A stretch of DNA of 64,000 nt from Yamagishiella unicocca. Its lineage: Eukaryota > Chlorophyta > Chlorophyceae > Chlamydomonadales > Volvocaceae. Below, piece after piece: positions 12,649-24,857 of this stretch. The stretch spans positions 682,001 to 746,000 of the forward strand of contig BDSL01000024.1 of NCBI GenBank assembly GCA_003116995.1, in the 5' to 3' direction. The translations under genes were made by a program, and so were the position numbers. The notes under the pieces are model-generated. The model made no database searches and was not told the origin of the DNA. It saw nothing but the letters and a program-made list of their open reading frames with translations. Each line of letters begins with the position of its first letter. Positions within the stretch are counted from its first letter, which is position 1.

Positions 12649-14496
12649 TTAGAGCTCGCCTCTGTCGGCCATGCCCCCACCGTAGCTGCCGCCGAGGGCG
12701 CCGCCTCCGGCATCTGCCTCGCCTCCGGGAATTCCCGAACCCGAGCCTAAACCGCCAGCGCTGCCGCCATTGCCGGCCAAGGCCCTCCCCCTCAGTAGCA
12801 GCGGCAACATGAAACGCAGGTGCACCTGCAGTTCCCACAGCAGCAGCACCAGCACGAGCGCTAGGAAGGCCGCCAGGGCCCTATGCAGCAGGTCAAAGAT
12901 GTTCCAGCCATCGCTGCCGCCCACGCGCCGGAAGAACCGCAGCTGCCGGCGGGTTCCCGGCGAAGGCCGGGGCCGCTCCGAAGCCACCGAATCCTCCGGC
13001 TCCTGCCGCTGCTGCTGCTCCTCCCCTTCACCCTCCTCCTCCGCAATGCCACCGCCAGGCCGAGGGCCGCTGGTGGCGGCAGCGCCGCCGCCGCCGCCGT
13101 CGCCGCTGGTGGCGGCCGCGGCGCCGCCGCCGTCGCCGCTGCTGCCGCCGCCGCTGCTGCTGCTGCCGCTGTCAGGGCGGTACACGTTGTGGAGGAAGAA
13201 CTCCCGGGATCCGCGCTCCAAGGCATACACGAGCGCGGTGGGAATCACGAAGCCCAGGAACAGCTGCACGAAGGACACGGTGGCCCAGCACGAGGCTTCA
13301 TCGGGAAGGGATGCCAGGATGGAGGGGACAAGCCACGAAGAGGCGGGGAGACTCGACCCCGGTCCCGTTGGCAATGCACCGCCCAAGGCGGCTGCGTCGG
13401 CGGAGCCGACGGCGTCGGCGGAGCCGACGGCGGCGGCAACGTCGGCGACGTCTGTGGGGGCGGTGTTGGTGATGAGGAGGGAGCGCAGGTAGGAGGAGAG
13501 GGCGCCCACGCGCCTCACTGCGACCCACAGGGTGGTGAGCAGGGCCCGGCCGCGGGGGGTCTGCTGCACCACCATACACACGTGCGGCGCCAGCAGGTGG
13601 GAGAAGATGGTGACGGCGAGCAGGTTGTACGGCAGGTGGTGCTGCAGCAGCAGCGGCCATCCGAGCGACCCCCAGTTGAGGCAGCCGGCGCCGGTGGTCA
13701 GGACGAGGTGGGTGGCGAAGTTGCCTGGTCGGGCGGGGGGTCGAGGAAGGGGGGGTTACACAAGAGAACCGGGTATTCGATTTTGGGGGAAGGGGGGGGG
13801 CGGGGGGCCGCGAGGGGGAGGTGGGTTTGTCGAGATGTGGGGGGCAGGGGTTTCATAGGGTTTGGAGGGGAGGGAGGGCATCGACGGGCGCCGAGCGGCT
13901 CGCGCGCCCAGGCGCCGCCCCTGGGTATTTTTGGCTCCCCTGGAGCGCAGTACGGATCATAACAGTGCTGCCCTTCCGCCTTGCCGGGCCGCCTACCGAA
14001 TGGAGCCCAACCACCGGTCCAAGGTGCAAAAGGGAAGCGGGGGCGCAACATCTTCAAGCCGCAACAGCAGTCGACACATTCGCGTGTTCCATATCGCCAA
14101 GGCGCGTCCCTTCGCGACGATGATCTCACCCAAAGAGCGGACTGCTACTGGCGGTGACCATGCGGGCAAGCCCCGGACAACAGTCCAGTCCACCAGCGCG
14201 CGAAACAGGAGCTGGATGTTATGGCGATGCAGTTCATATGAAGGCCATGGCAGCGTCGTTATGACCACGAGGTTTGCCAAACATATGGCTGGATAGGCTA
14301 TGTTCGCCCAGTGAAACTCGATTGACGGGAAAGCGTACGGCTGCAACAAGAAGAAGCACGCAGCGAGCAGCGTCTGCGCCGCGAGATAGCGGGTGTCAAT
14401 TGCTCTAAAAAATGCACGGAGCCGGTATGCTCGGTATTCGCGCTCGAGGCAGCGGTCGCTGAACCGCAACGTTAGTGGATGCGCGAGTTCTTCCAT
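12649..14496 (-). CDS. Multi-pass membrane protein, unknown function
   Basis: Two exons, 14496-14130 and 13724-12649 (TAA), joined in phase 1 through a GTGAG donor and CCAG acceptor, give about 480 residues. Five hydrophobic segments are visible: LAAQTLLAACFFLLQPY, IAYPAICLANLVVITTL, LPYNLLAVTIFSHLLAP, FVQLFLGFVIPTALVYAL and LAAFLALVLVLLLW. The N-terminal MEELAHPLTLRFSDRCLERE is charged and likely cytosolic. A Gly/Ser/Ala/Glu-rich insert of about 75 residues separates the last two hydrophobic segments, and the tail is Gly-rich. The layout resembles membrane-protein families common in Chlamydomonas with no known function; no enzyme or transporter motif was recognised. The frame of the first exon stays open past the chosen donor as far as 13993, so a longer first exon cannot be fully excluded, but only the 14130 donor keeps phase with the second exon. 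The intron holds one dispersed repeat near 13748-13772. Confidence 0.75.
13746..13773 (-). repeat. Intron-borne repeat module 1 copy
   Basis: GGGTTACACAAGAGAACCGG on the + strand matches the short dispersed module found in introns of at least seven other genes in this window (core TTACCGGTTCTTTT / TAACCGGGTCTTCT). Here it lies about 20 bases from the acceptor of the single intron of the membrane-protein gene. Confidence 0.65.
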
Positions 14497-16998
14497 CGCA
14501 GAGGCTGCCCGAGGTACCTATAGACGAGGACCCTAGCGCAAAGGACATGCTACTAAGCTAAGTTGCCCATAACCTCGACACCAGTGCTATTGTACCAAAT
14601 GCCGAAGTGCCTTTGCAACACAGTCGCAATGGCAGTTCAGTTCTTTTATTTGCAGTACTGTAGGGTCTGGAACGCTTAGGAAAGCAATTGGTGTCATGCG
14701 CAGTACATTATGGAAATTGTGTAGCTACACATTTGCTCAATCACCGAAGCAAAAGATTTGGTATGCACGCCACACACAACCAGAATAAGGAATGGACGTG
14801 CAGATTAAAGAGACTTGCAGTCGTGCATTATAAACTGCAGATGCAAACTTGCGCTCGTCCAAAAGAGTCCCAGAGTGTACTGCGCGTCCCGCATGCGAGT
14901 CGAGGTTAGCAAAATATGATTTATGCTGGTCTAATAATAACATGGTGCATACTAGCCTGTTCCTTTCATGCCTCAGAACGGTCAGAAGTAAATGTTGTGG
15001 GCACGGCACGGAAACATCCGGTACCGGTACCGGTATCTTTTCGTACCGGTATTTGGTCCAAGACTTTGCGGCGATTTACTAACAAAAATTTCCTCACTCA
15101 AAGAAAGTGTACCGATTTTTGATTGAAGGGAAACGTGCCTTGAGAAACCGAATTGAACGGAATTAGTTACGCAAGGCGCGGTGCGGGCCTGGGCCGGTCT
15201 GCATTCTTTCTGGTTGCCCCGTACGCTTTATTGAGCGAGGCGGGGTGTCCTGTTGTCTTTGTGCCATTTGGGCGTCTGCTGGCTGCTATCGCTGGCATCT
15301 CGTACGCTGAGGTCTCCCGGATGGGCCGCTGGGCCCCCTTCTTTACCTGAGCTCGCCAGGGCTTGCGGATACTGTAACATCTTACGAATTTGCTCTACCA
15401 GGCCCTTTAACGGCCTATCGGGTTCCGCTTTACGATCCAACTCCCTGAAGCTGCGTCGACCGCTAATCCATGCCAGCTATGGGCGGGCTTTGGGAGCCAT
15501 TCATCGTCACTGAGCCTCGTACCGTGTAAAAGGAACGTATACCTGGACGGCATCCATCCTGGCGCGTGATACGTAATGCGGAGTCGTCCAGGTGTATCCA
15601 GGTCGAGTCTCGGACTTTTACCGTGATTGCAGGCAATGACGAATGGTTGGTATGTATAAATGCAGCTTAAGATGCTTAAGACGTGCTACAGAAAAATGCT
15701 TTATATGCGCCATCTGCTTGGGCATCATCTGCAAACACGAATATCTCCAGGGTCTGCACCGCGACCGATTATGGGCATTGTATAACAGCGATCGTGCCAG
15801 GCTTTAATCACAACCGATAGAAAGGGCCCTAAGGGATCCGTGACTCCATCGTAAGCGCTCGACAACGGCGCAATGCACGCCGTCCTACATGTTCAAGACA
15901 TTTGAAGACGGCTGTTCAACATCTGTCAGAGTGCTTGCAGATCGGCTGAACCTGGCTGCTGAATGCGTGCAGCTACGGGCTCATCGCCGTGCAACACAAA
16001 AACCCTCCTCCGAAAATCTCTGAACATCCGCCATCATACGAGAACGAAGGACAACGTGGGCGGTCGCAGCCTAACACTTTGGAAACAGACCCGACAGACG
16101 GCGCGTCGCACGACGTCGCAGTTCGTTCGGTCAGTCCTGCACAGCGCGGTCCGGAGCTGTTCATATCCCGTCTGCACACCATTGCTGCGATAACAGCCGA
16201 CCGCTCTTGCAACGCGTGCTATGTCGCCCCAACTCTTGTCGCTGCGTCGTTTGCGAGACAGCCTTTGCACTCGGTACCTCGCACGGGCCAATTCGGCAGC
16301 TGCCCTCGCGTCTTTGGTAGCGGGTGGCGACCTACGTGATCACAGACGCAGCCCACGCCCTCTGCGTCCCTGCATTCCCCCTCGATCGCCGTCGCTTGCC
16401 TAGGCCGACAACTTACATCCTTTAGTTTCGCTTCCGCTGATGCTGATGCTGATGATGATATGTTACAGTTGTGTCCCCAAGTCCGAGCCAACCCAGGATA
16501 AGAGGAAGGGCCCATGCCGGGTCTCACCATACGACAGCCGCTGGTATCAGCCCCTGACATCCGCGGCCGCCTTAGCTACGGCAGTGCGGCGACAGGCGTA
16601 AGCACAGCGATGGCGACGCTCTACCGTGTGGGTCGACTTCTGTTCCTCTCCGCTGGTCATCCATTGACCGGCCATCCGCGGCAAATCCTTACTGACGCAC
16701 GTTGCAGTGTGGTCATAGACTTGTCCTGTGCGATGCCTGGCGTAGCTCTTGGCCAGCGGGCGCCGAATGGGTAAGAGCCGAAGCGAGCCAACAAAGGTTA
16801 CAGCGGGTCCCACCCATCGAGCGTGAATGACCTCAATGGCACGATGTCGCAGAGCGAGTGTCACACGAGAGAGCTTCACAATGAACAAACGGGTGAACAC
16901 TTGAAGTCACCCTCGGTCGGTACGGCCAGGGTTTGGCAGCAACGTAAGGGGACATCACCCTTGCGACTTCGTAGGGGGAAGGGCCTCCGCGGAGATAG

Positions 16999-17382
16999 AT
17001 AGCACAGTGGGAAGTTGCGGTTGAGCAGCGCCTTTCCGAGGACTTGCCCCGGCTGGTAGAAGCAAAAGTAGAGGATCGGCTAGCCCGTATCGTGGCCCCT
17101 CTTGTAGAGCGGGAGGTGCAGCAGCGGGCGGCACAGGAGCTAGGGCGGCGCCTGGATTCACAATTCAGGCACTTAAGCAGCCAAGCCGTTGAGGTGCAGT
17201 TCACCGCTCCAGGCGGCAGGCAGCTAGTTAGGAGGTTAGCGGTCGTGTCGAGGGAGCTGCATGATGAGTACAACGAGGGTTACACCCCGGTGAAGCTCCA
17301 GCTAGGTCCCAAGCGCTCCCTTATGCTGCCCGTCGTGTCCGCAGGTTACCCGATAGTGTTGGCAGACCTGATGCAGCAGTAA
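16999..17382 (+). CDS. Coiled-coil ORF fragment, possibly transposon-derived
   Basis: An open frame without an ATG at its start runs to TAA at 17380-17382. It reads IAQWEVAVEQRLSEDLPRL, then a charged heptad-like helix (EAKVEDRLARIVAPLVERE) and a more globular end (VRRLAVVSRELHDEYNEGY, LADLMQQ). Third positions are G/C-biased as in real genes. A second Ser/Pro-rich open stretch in the same frame follows at 17458-17754, after two stops and a TGTAA. No family was recognised. It could be an exon of a broken gene or the ORF of an old transposon; nothing upstream supplies a convincing first exon. Confidence 0.35.
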   Translation: MAQWEVAVEQRLSEDLPRLVEAKVEDRLARIVAPLVEREVQQRAAQELGRRLDSQFRHLSSQAVEVQFTAPGGRQLVRRLAVVSRELHDEYNEGYTPVKLQLGPKRSLMLPVVSAGYPIVLADLMQQ

Positions 17383-18029
17383 TGCTTTGTTAGCCGTTGC
17401 GTCTTACTAACGCTTGTGTACCGGCGTGGTTTTGCCTTGTTTGTGTAACAACTGACGGTGGATCCCAGCTCCCTGCCTCCCGCTCAAGGCCCAGACGGCC
17501 TGCGTAGGAACCCCTCCAGGTCCGGCAGCTTCCCAGCACTCCGTTCCAACCAGGAGCGGGACCAACGGGAGGTCAGCTCAGCTGCGACCAGGGGCAGAGG
17601 CGTCTCAGGTGCAGTACCTGGGTCACGGGGTACCAGTTCTCCATCGCAGTCACTAACACGTAGCAATAGCCTAAACGGCCTTCCAAAGGCAAAGGGCCAG
17701 GCCGGTGCAAGGCAAGACCCAGGGGACTGCCGCGGGACGAATATGCACCAGTAGGAAGCCCCGGGCGCTGAACACCAACGCCGCGATAACCGCTGTGCTC
17801 ACGGTGCAGGAGAGCTGACTCTTCTGTGTGAAAGTGACAGGACGCGTATTCAGCCGAGTATTGCCGCGCAGGGAAATGAGACACTGCATGCGGACATTGG
17901 GCCGGGACACACGTAAGGACGGAAGCGTCTCGATCTACTATTTAGAATATGTCGCAACTCGACTCCGCGAGCAGGACGCAAGCTGCGGCAGAAAACAGGA
18001 ATGTGCGGTACGATCTAACAGCCGACTGG

Positions 18030-18092
18030 CGTAACCAATCCTATCGCAAACGGAGCGGTGTAATCAATCCTATCGAAAGCGGAGCGGTCGTG
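18030..18092 (+). repeat. Two-copy direct repeat
   Basis: GTAACCAATCCTATCGCAAA CGGAGCGGT and GTAATCAATCCTATCGAAAG CGGAGCGGT stand in tandem about 28 bases apart in the gene-poor region. Possibly the end of a mobile element; no terminal inverted repeat was identified. Confidence 0.6.
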
Positions 18093-18632
18093 CGTGACAC
18101 GGGCTGGGGATGGCGTGACCGGTCCCCCAACTGCCAGCAGCGCGGGACTCGCCGAGCTTTCCGATCACGCGTTACGCGACCAAGCCTGGCGTGATCAACC
18201 TGCAATGAACTTTAACCAACAGCGCTGAACTTAAAAACGCAGCAACGGGCTGGCGCGTCCGCAAGTCCGCACCCCTGCAGAACACTTACTCGCTTTTCGG
18301 CCTGTTTCGGCTTGGGCTATTTGGGGGCAGCAAGTCTATCGAGACTGCCCGCTGTGGCGGATATGGTTCGCTCAACCTGCGGTCCACCGGCAACAGGCGG
18401 GCTACCTACCACAGAGGCACTCCGTGTGCGCCTGTGGCGACAGGGTCTCTGACTGCCGACAGCCCTACTGGCCAAGCGCTAACTGGAAACGAGTTGAGAA
18501 GCAAGGCCGCGCCCCCCTACCTCTCAGCAGGCTCCAGCGCAGCGATTCGATGTCGGTACGGGAGTGCTGCGGACAATTTCTCAAATGCGATAACGGGAGT
18601 CTTGCACGGGGCTTGTTGTCTAGCTCAAGACT

Positions 18633-18637
18633 TTACA
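18633..18637 (-). promoter_or_regulatory. Candidate poly(A) signal of the lipase gene
   Basis: TTACA on the + strand is TGTAA on the - strand, 729 bases beyond the lipase stop at 19366. No other TGTAA was seen between. The spacing fits the long 3' UTRs of this lineage. Confidence 0.4.
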
Positions 18638-19365
18638 ATGCACAGTGTGGAGCCAAAAAGCGACCGTAATGGCCCTCTTTCGGCCTTAGATCACAGACTG
18701 ACAGACACACGTGATGAAAGTTCGACACATAGGGCCCTTCTCTTACTCGACATACGGAACCTCGTTCCAAGAAATCGCGAGCAGGACACTGACGCTGAAC
18801 TCCGACTGCACAGAAAGTTGTTCCTATCACACCAGATAAACAACGATATAGCTCCGATGGTAAGCGGACAGAAAACACGCTCAGCGCCCCACCGTGCACC
18901 TGTTTGTGCGGCACTCCGTCCCCGCCAAGTGTCAGGGAGAGGGCGGCCGAGCTACGACCGCACTCGTACCGACTCGCACTGCGACGCGGCACGGGGCCAA
19001 AAACGAGCCTTACCACAACCCAACCGAAGCTGAACTGAAACGCCAATGACTACTGACGGTTTAGGAGGCGGTAGTTTGTTGACGACGGTGAAACGACGTG
19101 ACGCAAGGCAGCCATGCAGGTTACGGCGTGAAGCCCCCCCCCCTCGCCCTTCACCCGCCTGGAGAGAGACAGGACACATGGTAAAATACACAATGCATGT
19201 ACGACGATGTAATGTACGACACCGGGAAAGTGCCTTCGTCTGGCCCCCCTGCTCCCAGCCACTCTGCCGAAAGGGCCCAACACGAAACGCCAGAAGGGCC
19301 TTATCCAAATGGCTGCCATACCCTACAACACATTCGTGCTCACCGCCCATCCGCAGCACCCATCA

Positions 19366-22300
19366 CTACCGCTCGCCAGCTCGCCACCGTCCCCCGCACC
19401 CTGCTGCTGCTGTCCCCGCTGCATCCCCCTCCTCCTCCTCTTCCCCCTCTTTCCCCGCCGCCTCCTCCTCCGCCTCCCGCAGCGCCCGGACCACCTCGGC
19501 CGCCTCCGCCTCCGTCAGGAGCGGCTCCATCACACGACTCAACTCCCCCGAGTGAGGCGGCGGCGTCGGCGAAGCCAACGGCGCCACCGCCGCCACTGGG
19601 GCGGCCGCCGCCGCCGCTTCTTCCGCCGCCGGCGCCACTGGGGCGGCGGTATCCTGGGCCGTCCTCATGGCGGCCGACCCCACCTGAGAGTACAGCGCCG
19701 CCGTGGCTCCACCTTTGGCCCCGCCACTCCGCACCCCCCTGCGGTCCCCTCCTGGAGCTTCCATCTGCTGCTGCAGCCGCAGCTGCCGCATCTGCTGCTG
19801 CGGCCCCTCCCCGGCCGCCCGCTCCATGCGTCCCCACTCCGCCTCCAGAGCTGCCACCTGCTTGCCCAGGTGATGCGCCACAGCCATGCCCTCAAAGTTC
19901 AGCCAGCGGCGAGTGACCTGCACAGCCGCACACGCGGGCGCAGGCTCACGCGGAGGCGGGGGTAACAGGATAATCCGCGAATCCGCGGAAGCGGGGTGGG
20001 GTAAAGGATAATCCGCGAATTTGCGGAAGGTCTTCTCCGCCCGACCTGTCGGGTCACCGCCCTGCCCTGCCCTGCCCTGCCCTGCCCTGCTGTGCCCTGC
20101 CCTGCCCTGCTGTGCCCTGCCCCGCCCTGCCCTGCCCTGCCCTCCCCTGCCCTCCCTGCCCTGCCCCGCCCTGCCCTGCCCTGCCCCCTGCCCTCCCCTG
20201 CCCTGCCCCGCCCTGCCCTGCCCTGCCCTGCCCTGCCCTGCCCTGCCCTGCCCTGCCCTGCCCTGCCCTGCCCTGCCCTGCCCTGCCCTGCCCTGCCCTG
20301 CCCTGCCCTGCCCTGCCCTGCCCTGCCCTGCCCTGCCCTGCCCTGCCCTGCCCTGCCCTGCCCTGCCCTCCCCTGCCCTCCCCTGCCCTGCCCCGCCCTG
20401 CCCTGCCCTGCCCTGCCCTGCCCTGCCCTGCCCTGCCCTGCCCTGCCCTGCCCTGCCCTGCCCTCCCCTGCCCTGCCCTGCCCTCCCCGCCCACCTGGAT
20501 GTTGTTGTGCGCGAAGCCAAACAGCGCCCCCCCGAACGACACATCGATTCGCCGCCAGGGCAGCCGCTGCAGCCGCCGCAGCATCACCTCCGCCAGGGCC
20601 GCCGTCGCCGCCGCCGTCGGGCCGCCGCCGCCGCCACCATCCGTGTCTGCAGCGGCGGAAGTAGACAGCGAGCGCGCCAGCGCCGCGCCGCCGCCAGCGC
20701 CACCGCCGCCGCCGCCGGCCTCTTCCCTGGAGCTTCCCTGCCAGGCACCGACGCCGCCACTGCTCTCCGGCCCAGGGTTTGGGGCCCCCAGAAGCTCATC
20801 ATTATCGCCACGTGGGTTGCCCGGGTCGATGGGCAGGTTGATGGGCAGGTCGTTGAGCCCCGATGCGGATTGCGGCTCGGGGTCTGGCTTGCTGCGAACG
20901 TCGAAAGCGGCCAGGAGGGGGTCCTGGGGGTGTGAGGGTTTAGGGTTTAGGGTTTAAGGGTTTTTGCGGGATGCGGAGTTTCGGAGCTGATCAGGGGTTT
21001 GAGACCCTCTGTGAGTCGGCGGGGAGTTACTGGTGGAGTGAGGGAGCGTGAGACGGCAGTGGACAGACCGGGGGACCGCCAGGGCTCCCTCCCTGCAGCC
21101 ACCCTGCCCCCCTCCCTGCAGCCATCCTGCCCCCCTCCCTGCCCTCCGGCTACTCGCCAGCTAGCTTCTGTCCTCCATCCCCTATGTCGTGTAACCGGGC
21201 CTTCTCGCCCCTCTCCCCTCCCTCCCTGCCCCCCTCCCTCCCCTCCTCCCTCCCCTCCTCCCTCCCCCCTCCCTCCTTCCCCCTCTCCCCCCTGCCCACC
21301 TGCAGCACAACCCCTCTCGCCCGGGATGCCTCTGGCGGCAGCGGGGGCAGCTGGTGCATGAAGCGCAGAGAGGAGTTGGCCCACCCCACCAGGTGGTCCC
21401 CGTCTGAATATGTGTGTGTGTGTTTGGGGGGGGAACCGTTGACGCGATAAGGACAGGATAGTTGGCGTGGGAGTAAGGGATAATCCGTCTGGGGGGTTAA
21501 AGGATAATCCGCGAATTAAGGGAGGGGCGAGGGTATAAAAACCGATTACTCGACGTGGCAAGTGTATTTTGCGCATAGGATTCGGACACCTGGTTGCGCG
21601 CGCATGCTGGCGCACTTGGATTGACTGCCTAGAAACCCACGGGGGGGGACAGGCCGCAAAGGGATGGGGAGGGGGGCAGCGGCCAAGATGATGGGGCGGG
21701 TAGGGTGGAACCCGGGTTTCTAGGGGGAAGTCGGTCCGGCGTAGGTTTGCTAGGGCGTTCCAACTCCTCCAACTGAGCGCCTCGATCGCCCGCCCACCCG
21801 CCCGTTTACCTTTCTCGTGTGTGTAAGGTATACCAAATACACATCTGCGTGTCTTTCCTCGCTGCCCCTTAAACCCCTCCCCCCCCCAACCCGCCAAATC
21901 GGCCCCCCTCAAAAACCCCACCCGTGTTGGCATAGGCGGTGCGGCTGACGAAGCTGGCTAGGCCGGAGTAGAAGTAGAGGCCCCGCCCGGGGTCGTCCTG
22001 CGTCATGCGGTATAGCAGGGGCGCCGTGGCGGCGGTAGCAGCCTCGCCGGCAGTAGCAGCAGCAGTCGCAGCAGCGGCCTGCCGTCTGGCCGGACTCGTT
22101 GACGACGCCGCTGGTGATGACGCCGCCGGCCCTGGAGCTATGGCCGCAGTAGCAGCCCCCGCCGCCGCCGACACCGCGGGGCTACTTGCTGAGGTCCTGA
22201 GGGCGCGAGAGCCGCCTGCCGTACTACTGCCGCCGTTGGGGCCGCTACTGCCGCCGCTGGGGCTGCTACTGCCGTCCGCCATGAAGAACTGGCGGCCGGT

Positions 22301-24857
22301 GCGCCGGAAGACCAGCCCGGCGGTGGGGATGGACAGCACCTGTGTGTATGGGAGGGGGGCGGGGGGGGCGGGGGGGAGGCGGGGGGGGACAGCACCTATG
22401 TGTATGGGCGGTAAGGGGGGCCGGGGGTGGAGTGGCAGGCGGTGGAAGACGTGGTGGTGCATCGTGTGCCATGTGCCATCATTACGACGCCAGGGGGCCC
22501 ACCTGGCCACCAACCCTGCCGTACAGCCATCCAGCGCCCGCAGCCCCATCCTCTTGGCGCCCGCCCACACCTCTGCCACCAGTGCCACATCAGGGCGTGC
22601 CAGCCCCTTCAGCGCTCCCACCCCCACCCCCAGTCGCCAGCATGCACCTCCAAGCATGTGTACCCAACGGTCTCGCACTCGGCTTCCCAGTCCACGGGCT
22701 TTGCTCAAACCCCACCCGACCCCAAAGGTTCCCAAACCGCCTCCCCCCCCCCCCGCAACCCAGCTGGCACTTACCTGCAGCATCCGCTGCACCGGCTTCA
22801 CGGGCACCCAGCCGATGAATGGCACCTGGAGGTCCAGGGAGGGAGGGAGGGGGTAACGGGCTGGCCGGTGGCGGACGGTGGCGGGAACGCTTCAGTGTAC
22901 GGAGCCCGTGTTGCTATGTACGGTGCCGTACCTCGCTCTGCCGCCCACCCAAGCCCGGGCCACTGCTCAGCCCATCCATACACACCCTTGGCCCCCCCCC
23001 GTTGTTAGCAGCACGGGACCCTTCCCCCTTGTCCTACGCCCATCGAGCACAATAGCAACCACATTCCAACCCACCCACCTATTCTAACTACCAATCCACC
23101 CACCTACCCTAACTACTTAACTACCTGCTCATCCACCCGACCCGCGCGCGCTGTCAACACGACCTCCCCCCTCCTCCTCATACACACCGCGTCCATCGCC
23201 CCCAAACCCGACCCCCGCAAGCTGGGCCTCCTTTCCTCGTCATGTGCTCAGCCTCCTTCCTCTAACCGTCGCAAAGTGAGCCCCAACCCAGCCCCTAACC
23301 AGCAACCGCCACCTCTAACGGTCGTCCCCCACCTGCGCCAGGCCCTCCGCGTCGCATCCGACGTGCGGTGTCGCCAGCGAGATGAAGTGCAGGGGCCGCA
23401 GCCCAGCCACCCGGCCCGTGGCGGGATTGTAGAGCACGCCGATGGCGTACCTCGCCAGGAGGCCGCCCTGCACGTTTTCATGTGGGCGTTCCGCAGCGCG
23501 CGCGCGAGTGAGTGCTGGTCGCCGGTTCGAGGCGCGGCTTCCGCACGATTTTTCACCGAAGGGACAATGACAATTCTGCGGGCAGGCTCCGCGGAATCCG
23601 CCATCTGCAGATTCCCGGCTACGTCCCGCACCCTTAACCACAGCCTCGCGAGAGGCGAGATCTTGGGGATCTCCGTACCATGGAGTGCCCGATCACGGAG
23701 ATTCGCTGCAGTGACGGGTGCGCCGCCGCCACGGAGCGGATTTCGTCCGCCAGGCGCTGGCCGCATACGTCGATTCCGTCGTACGTATCTGTACGGCGAT
23801 TGACCTGGCGTGGCGAGTATAAAAGAGCAGGCGGCGATCAGGATGGTACACATGTCACGTGCATGAAAAGCTGGAGTCAACGCCAAGCGCGGCCCGTGGG
23901 TCGTCCGCGAAACCCCACCACCAGCGCGATATGTTAATGGGGCCCCATGCCGCCGTCTGCAGCCCGGAGGGAAGGACCCACGGGTCGCGCCCCGCACTTC
24001 GCAGCCCGACCCCACCACACTGCACAGCACCCTCACCCATCACCAACCGCCAACCGTCACTGCCTCACCTGGGACGGGTGCAGCACGACGGTTGACGGGT
24101 CCAGGTGCTCCCGCAACTGCTCGCAGATGACCGACCAGTTGCCCGGGGAGCCGAACAGCCCATTGGCCAGCACGATCAGGTGAGTGGCGCCGCCTCCGGA
24201 ACCATGCGCGGCGGCGGCCGCCGCCGCCGCCGCGCCCGGCGCCCTGCTATCGGCCTGACCCATGGGTCGCCCAGCAGCTGCCATAACGTCACGCGCCGGC
24301 TGGGTCGCCGGCTGGCATGCTCGTACGGCAGTTACTGAGGTCGGGGCCGGGGAGGAGAGGGGCTGACCAGCGCACGAGTCCCCCGGCTGCAAGGGCCTGA
24401 AGAGCTTCCAGTGCTCATCGCTACTGCCCCGGGTTCCCCTGCCGCCTGAGCTACTGCCGACGGGAGTGAGGCTGGCAGTAGCATGCGCGCCGCCTGTCGG
24501 AGGCCGCAGCTCGGCGGCGCCGCCGCTACCGTTGCCGTGTTGTCGGTGGAGATCGTTGTCGACGCCGATGGCTGTGGCGGTGGCCTGTACGGCGGCGCCC
24601 AAGCGGACGAGCAGCGCCTGGCGCCAGGTGTTGAGCCGCTCGAGCTGCACCGCCGCCGCGGCTCTGGCAGCACCCGCCGCCGCCGCGGCTGCCGCTGCGG
24701 CTGCCGCCGCTGAGGCGGGGGCGGCTTGGGTGGCGCCGGCGGCGGCGGGCGCGCGAGACGCATCGTTGGGGCGCATGGCTAGCGCGAGGGCCGCCCCACC
24801 GTCCTGCGGCACTGCGGATATGAGGGATGACGGGTGAGGCGTTTTCACAACGAACAA
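19366..24857 (-). CDS. DUF676-type serine esterase/lipase
   Basis: Eight exons, all in phase: 24857-24069, 23804-23679, 23467-23333, 22825-22775, 22339-21922, 21403-21300, 20923-20495, 19917-19366 (TAG); 867 residues. After an Ala-rich leader of about 230 residues comes the alpha/beta-hydrolase: VLANGLFGSPGNW (oxyanion-side loop), YDGIDVCGQRLADEIR, then GHSM|GGLLARYAIGVLY, the GxSxG nucleophile elbow split by an intron (Ser about residue 304), LHFISLATPHVG, and the catalytic-His context GDHLVGWANSSLR in exon 6. TQDDPG is a candidate for the acid residue. Such proteins hydrolyse lipid or other carboxyl esters; the substrate here is unknown, and no membrane span or clear targeting signal was seen. 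A long Ala/Ser/Gly insert (exon 5) and an acidic Glu-rich tail are lineage-typical padding. The start at 24857 is the most upstream in-frame ATG seen; 24776 (MRPNDASRAP) is an alternative. Confidence 0.9.
19966..20026. repeat. Short repeat AGGATAATCCGCGAAT, two copies
   Basis: AGGATAATCCGCGAAT occurs near 19968 and 20007 in the last lipase intron and again near 21501 in the exon 5-6 intron. Only three copies were seen, all in this gene. Confidence 0.6.
20058..20488. repeat. CCCTG pentanucleotide array, ~430 bp
   Basis: About 86 units of CCCTG (+ strand) with occasional CCCCG, CTCCC and TGTG interruptions fill most of the last lipase intron (19918-20494). The array is open in all six frames, giving spurious Pro/Ala/Leu/Cys and Gly/Arg/Ala/Gln proteins of over 100 residues. 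Confidence 0.97.
21536..21606. repeat. Longer copy of intron-borne module 1
   Basis: TATAAAAACCGATTACTCGA CGTGGCAAGTGTA, then GCATAGGATTCGGACACCTG and GCGCGCGC, lies in the lipase intron 21404-21921. The same order of blocks appears, on the opposite strand, at 57575-57650 in the BBS9 gene and partly at 59550-59607. Confidence 0.7.

Larger units (their letters stand above)
14497..19365. other. Gene-poor stretch, AT-richer than surroundings
   Basis: The first 2.4 kb is clearly less GC-rich than the rest of the window and has no coding signal on either strand. Part of 16.9-18.2 kb looks transposon-like (see 16999-17382 and the GGAGCGGT repeat near 18033-18090). The last 0.7 kb is probably the 3' UTR of the lipase gene on the - strand. 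Confidence 0.45.

Noticed and set aside
12770..13492. Ser/Pro-rich and Ala-rich + strand ORFs of over 200 codons
   Set aside because: They are the antisense of the second exon of the membrane-protein gene, kept open by its GC-rich codons.
20021..20957. Long overlapping ORFs on both strands around the CCCTG array (Pro/Ala/Leu/Cys and Gly/Arg/Ala/Gln repeat proteins)
   Set aside because: A pentanucleotide repeat with no TAA, TAG or TGA is open in all frames; flanking splice sites of the lipase place it in an intron.
23817..23830. TATAAAAG as a TATA box on the + strand
   Set aside because: It lies inside a lipase intron, just upstream of exon 23679-23804 in gene sense, with no + strand gene following.
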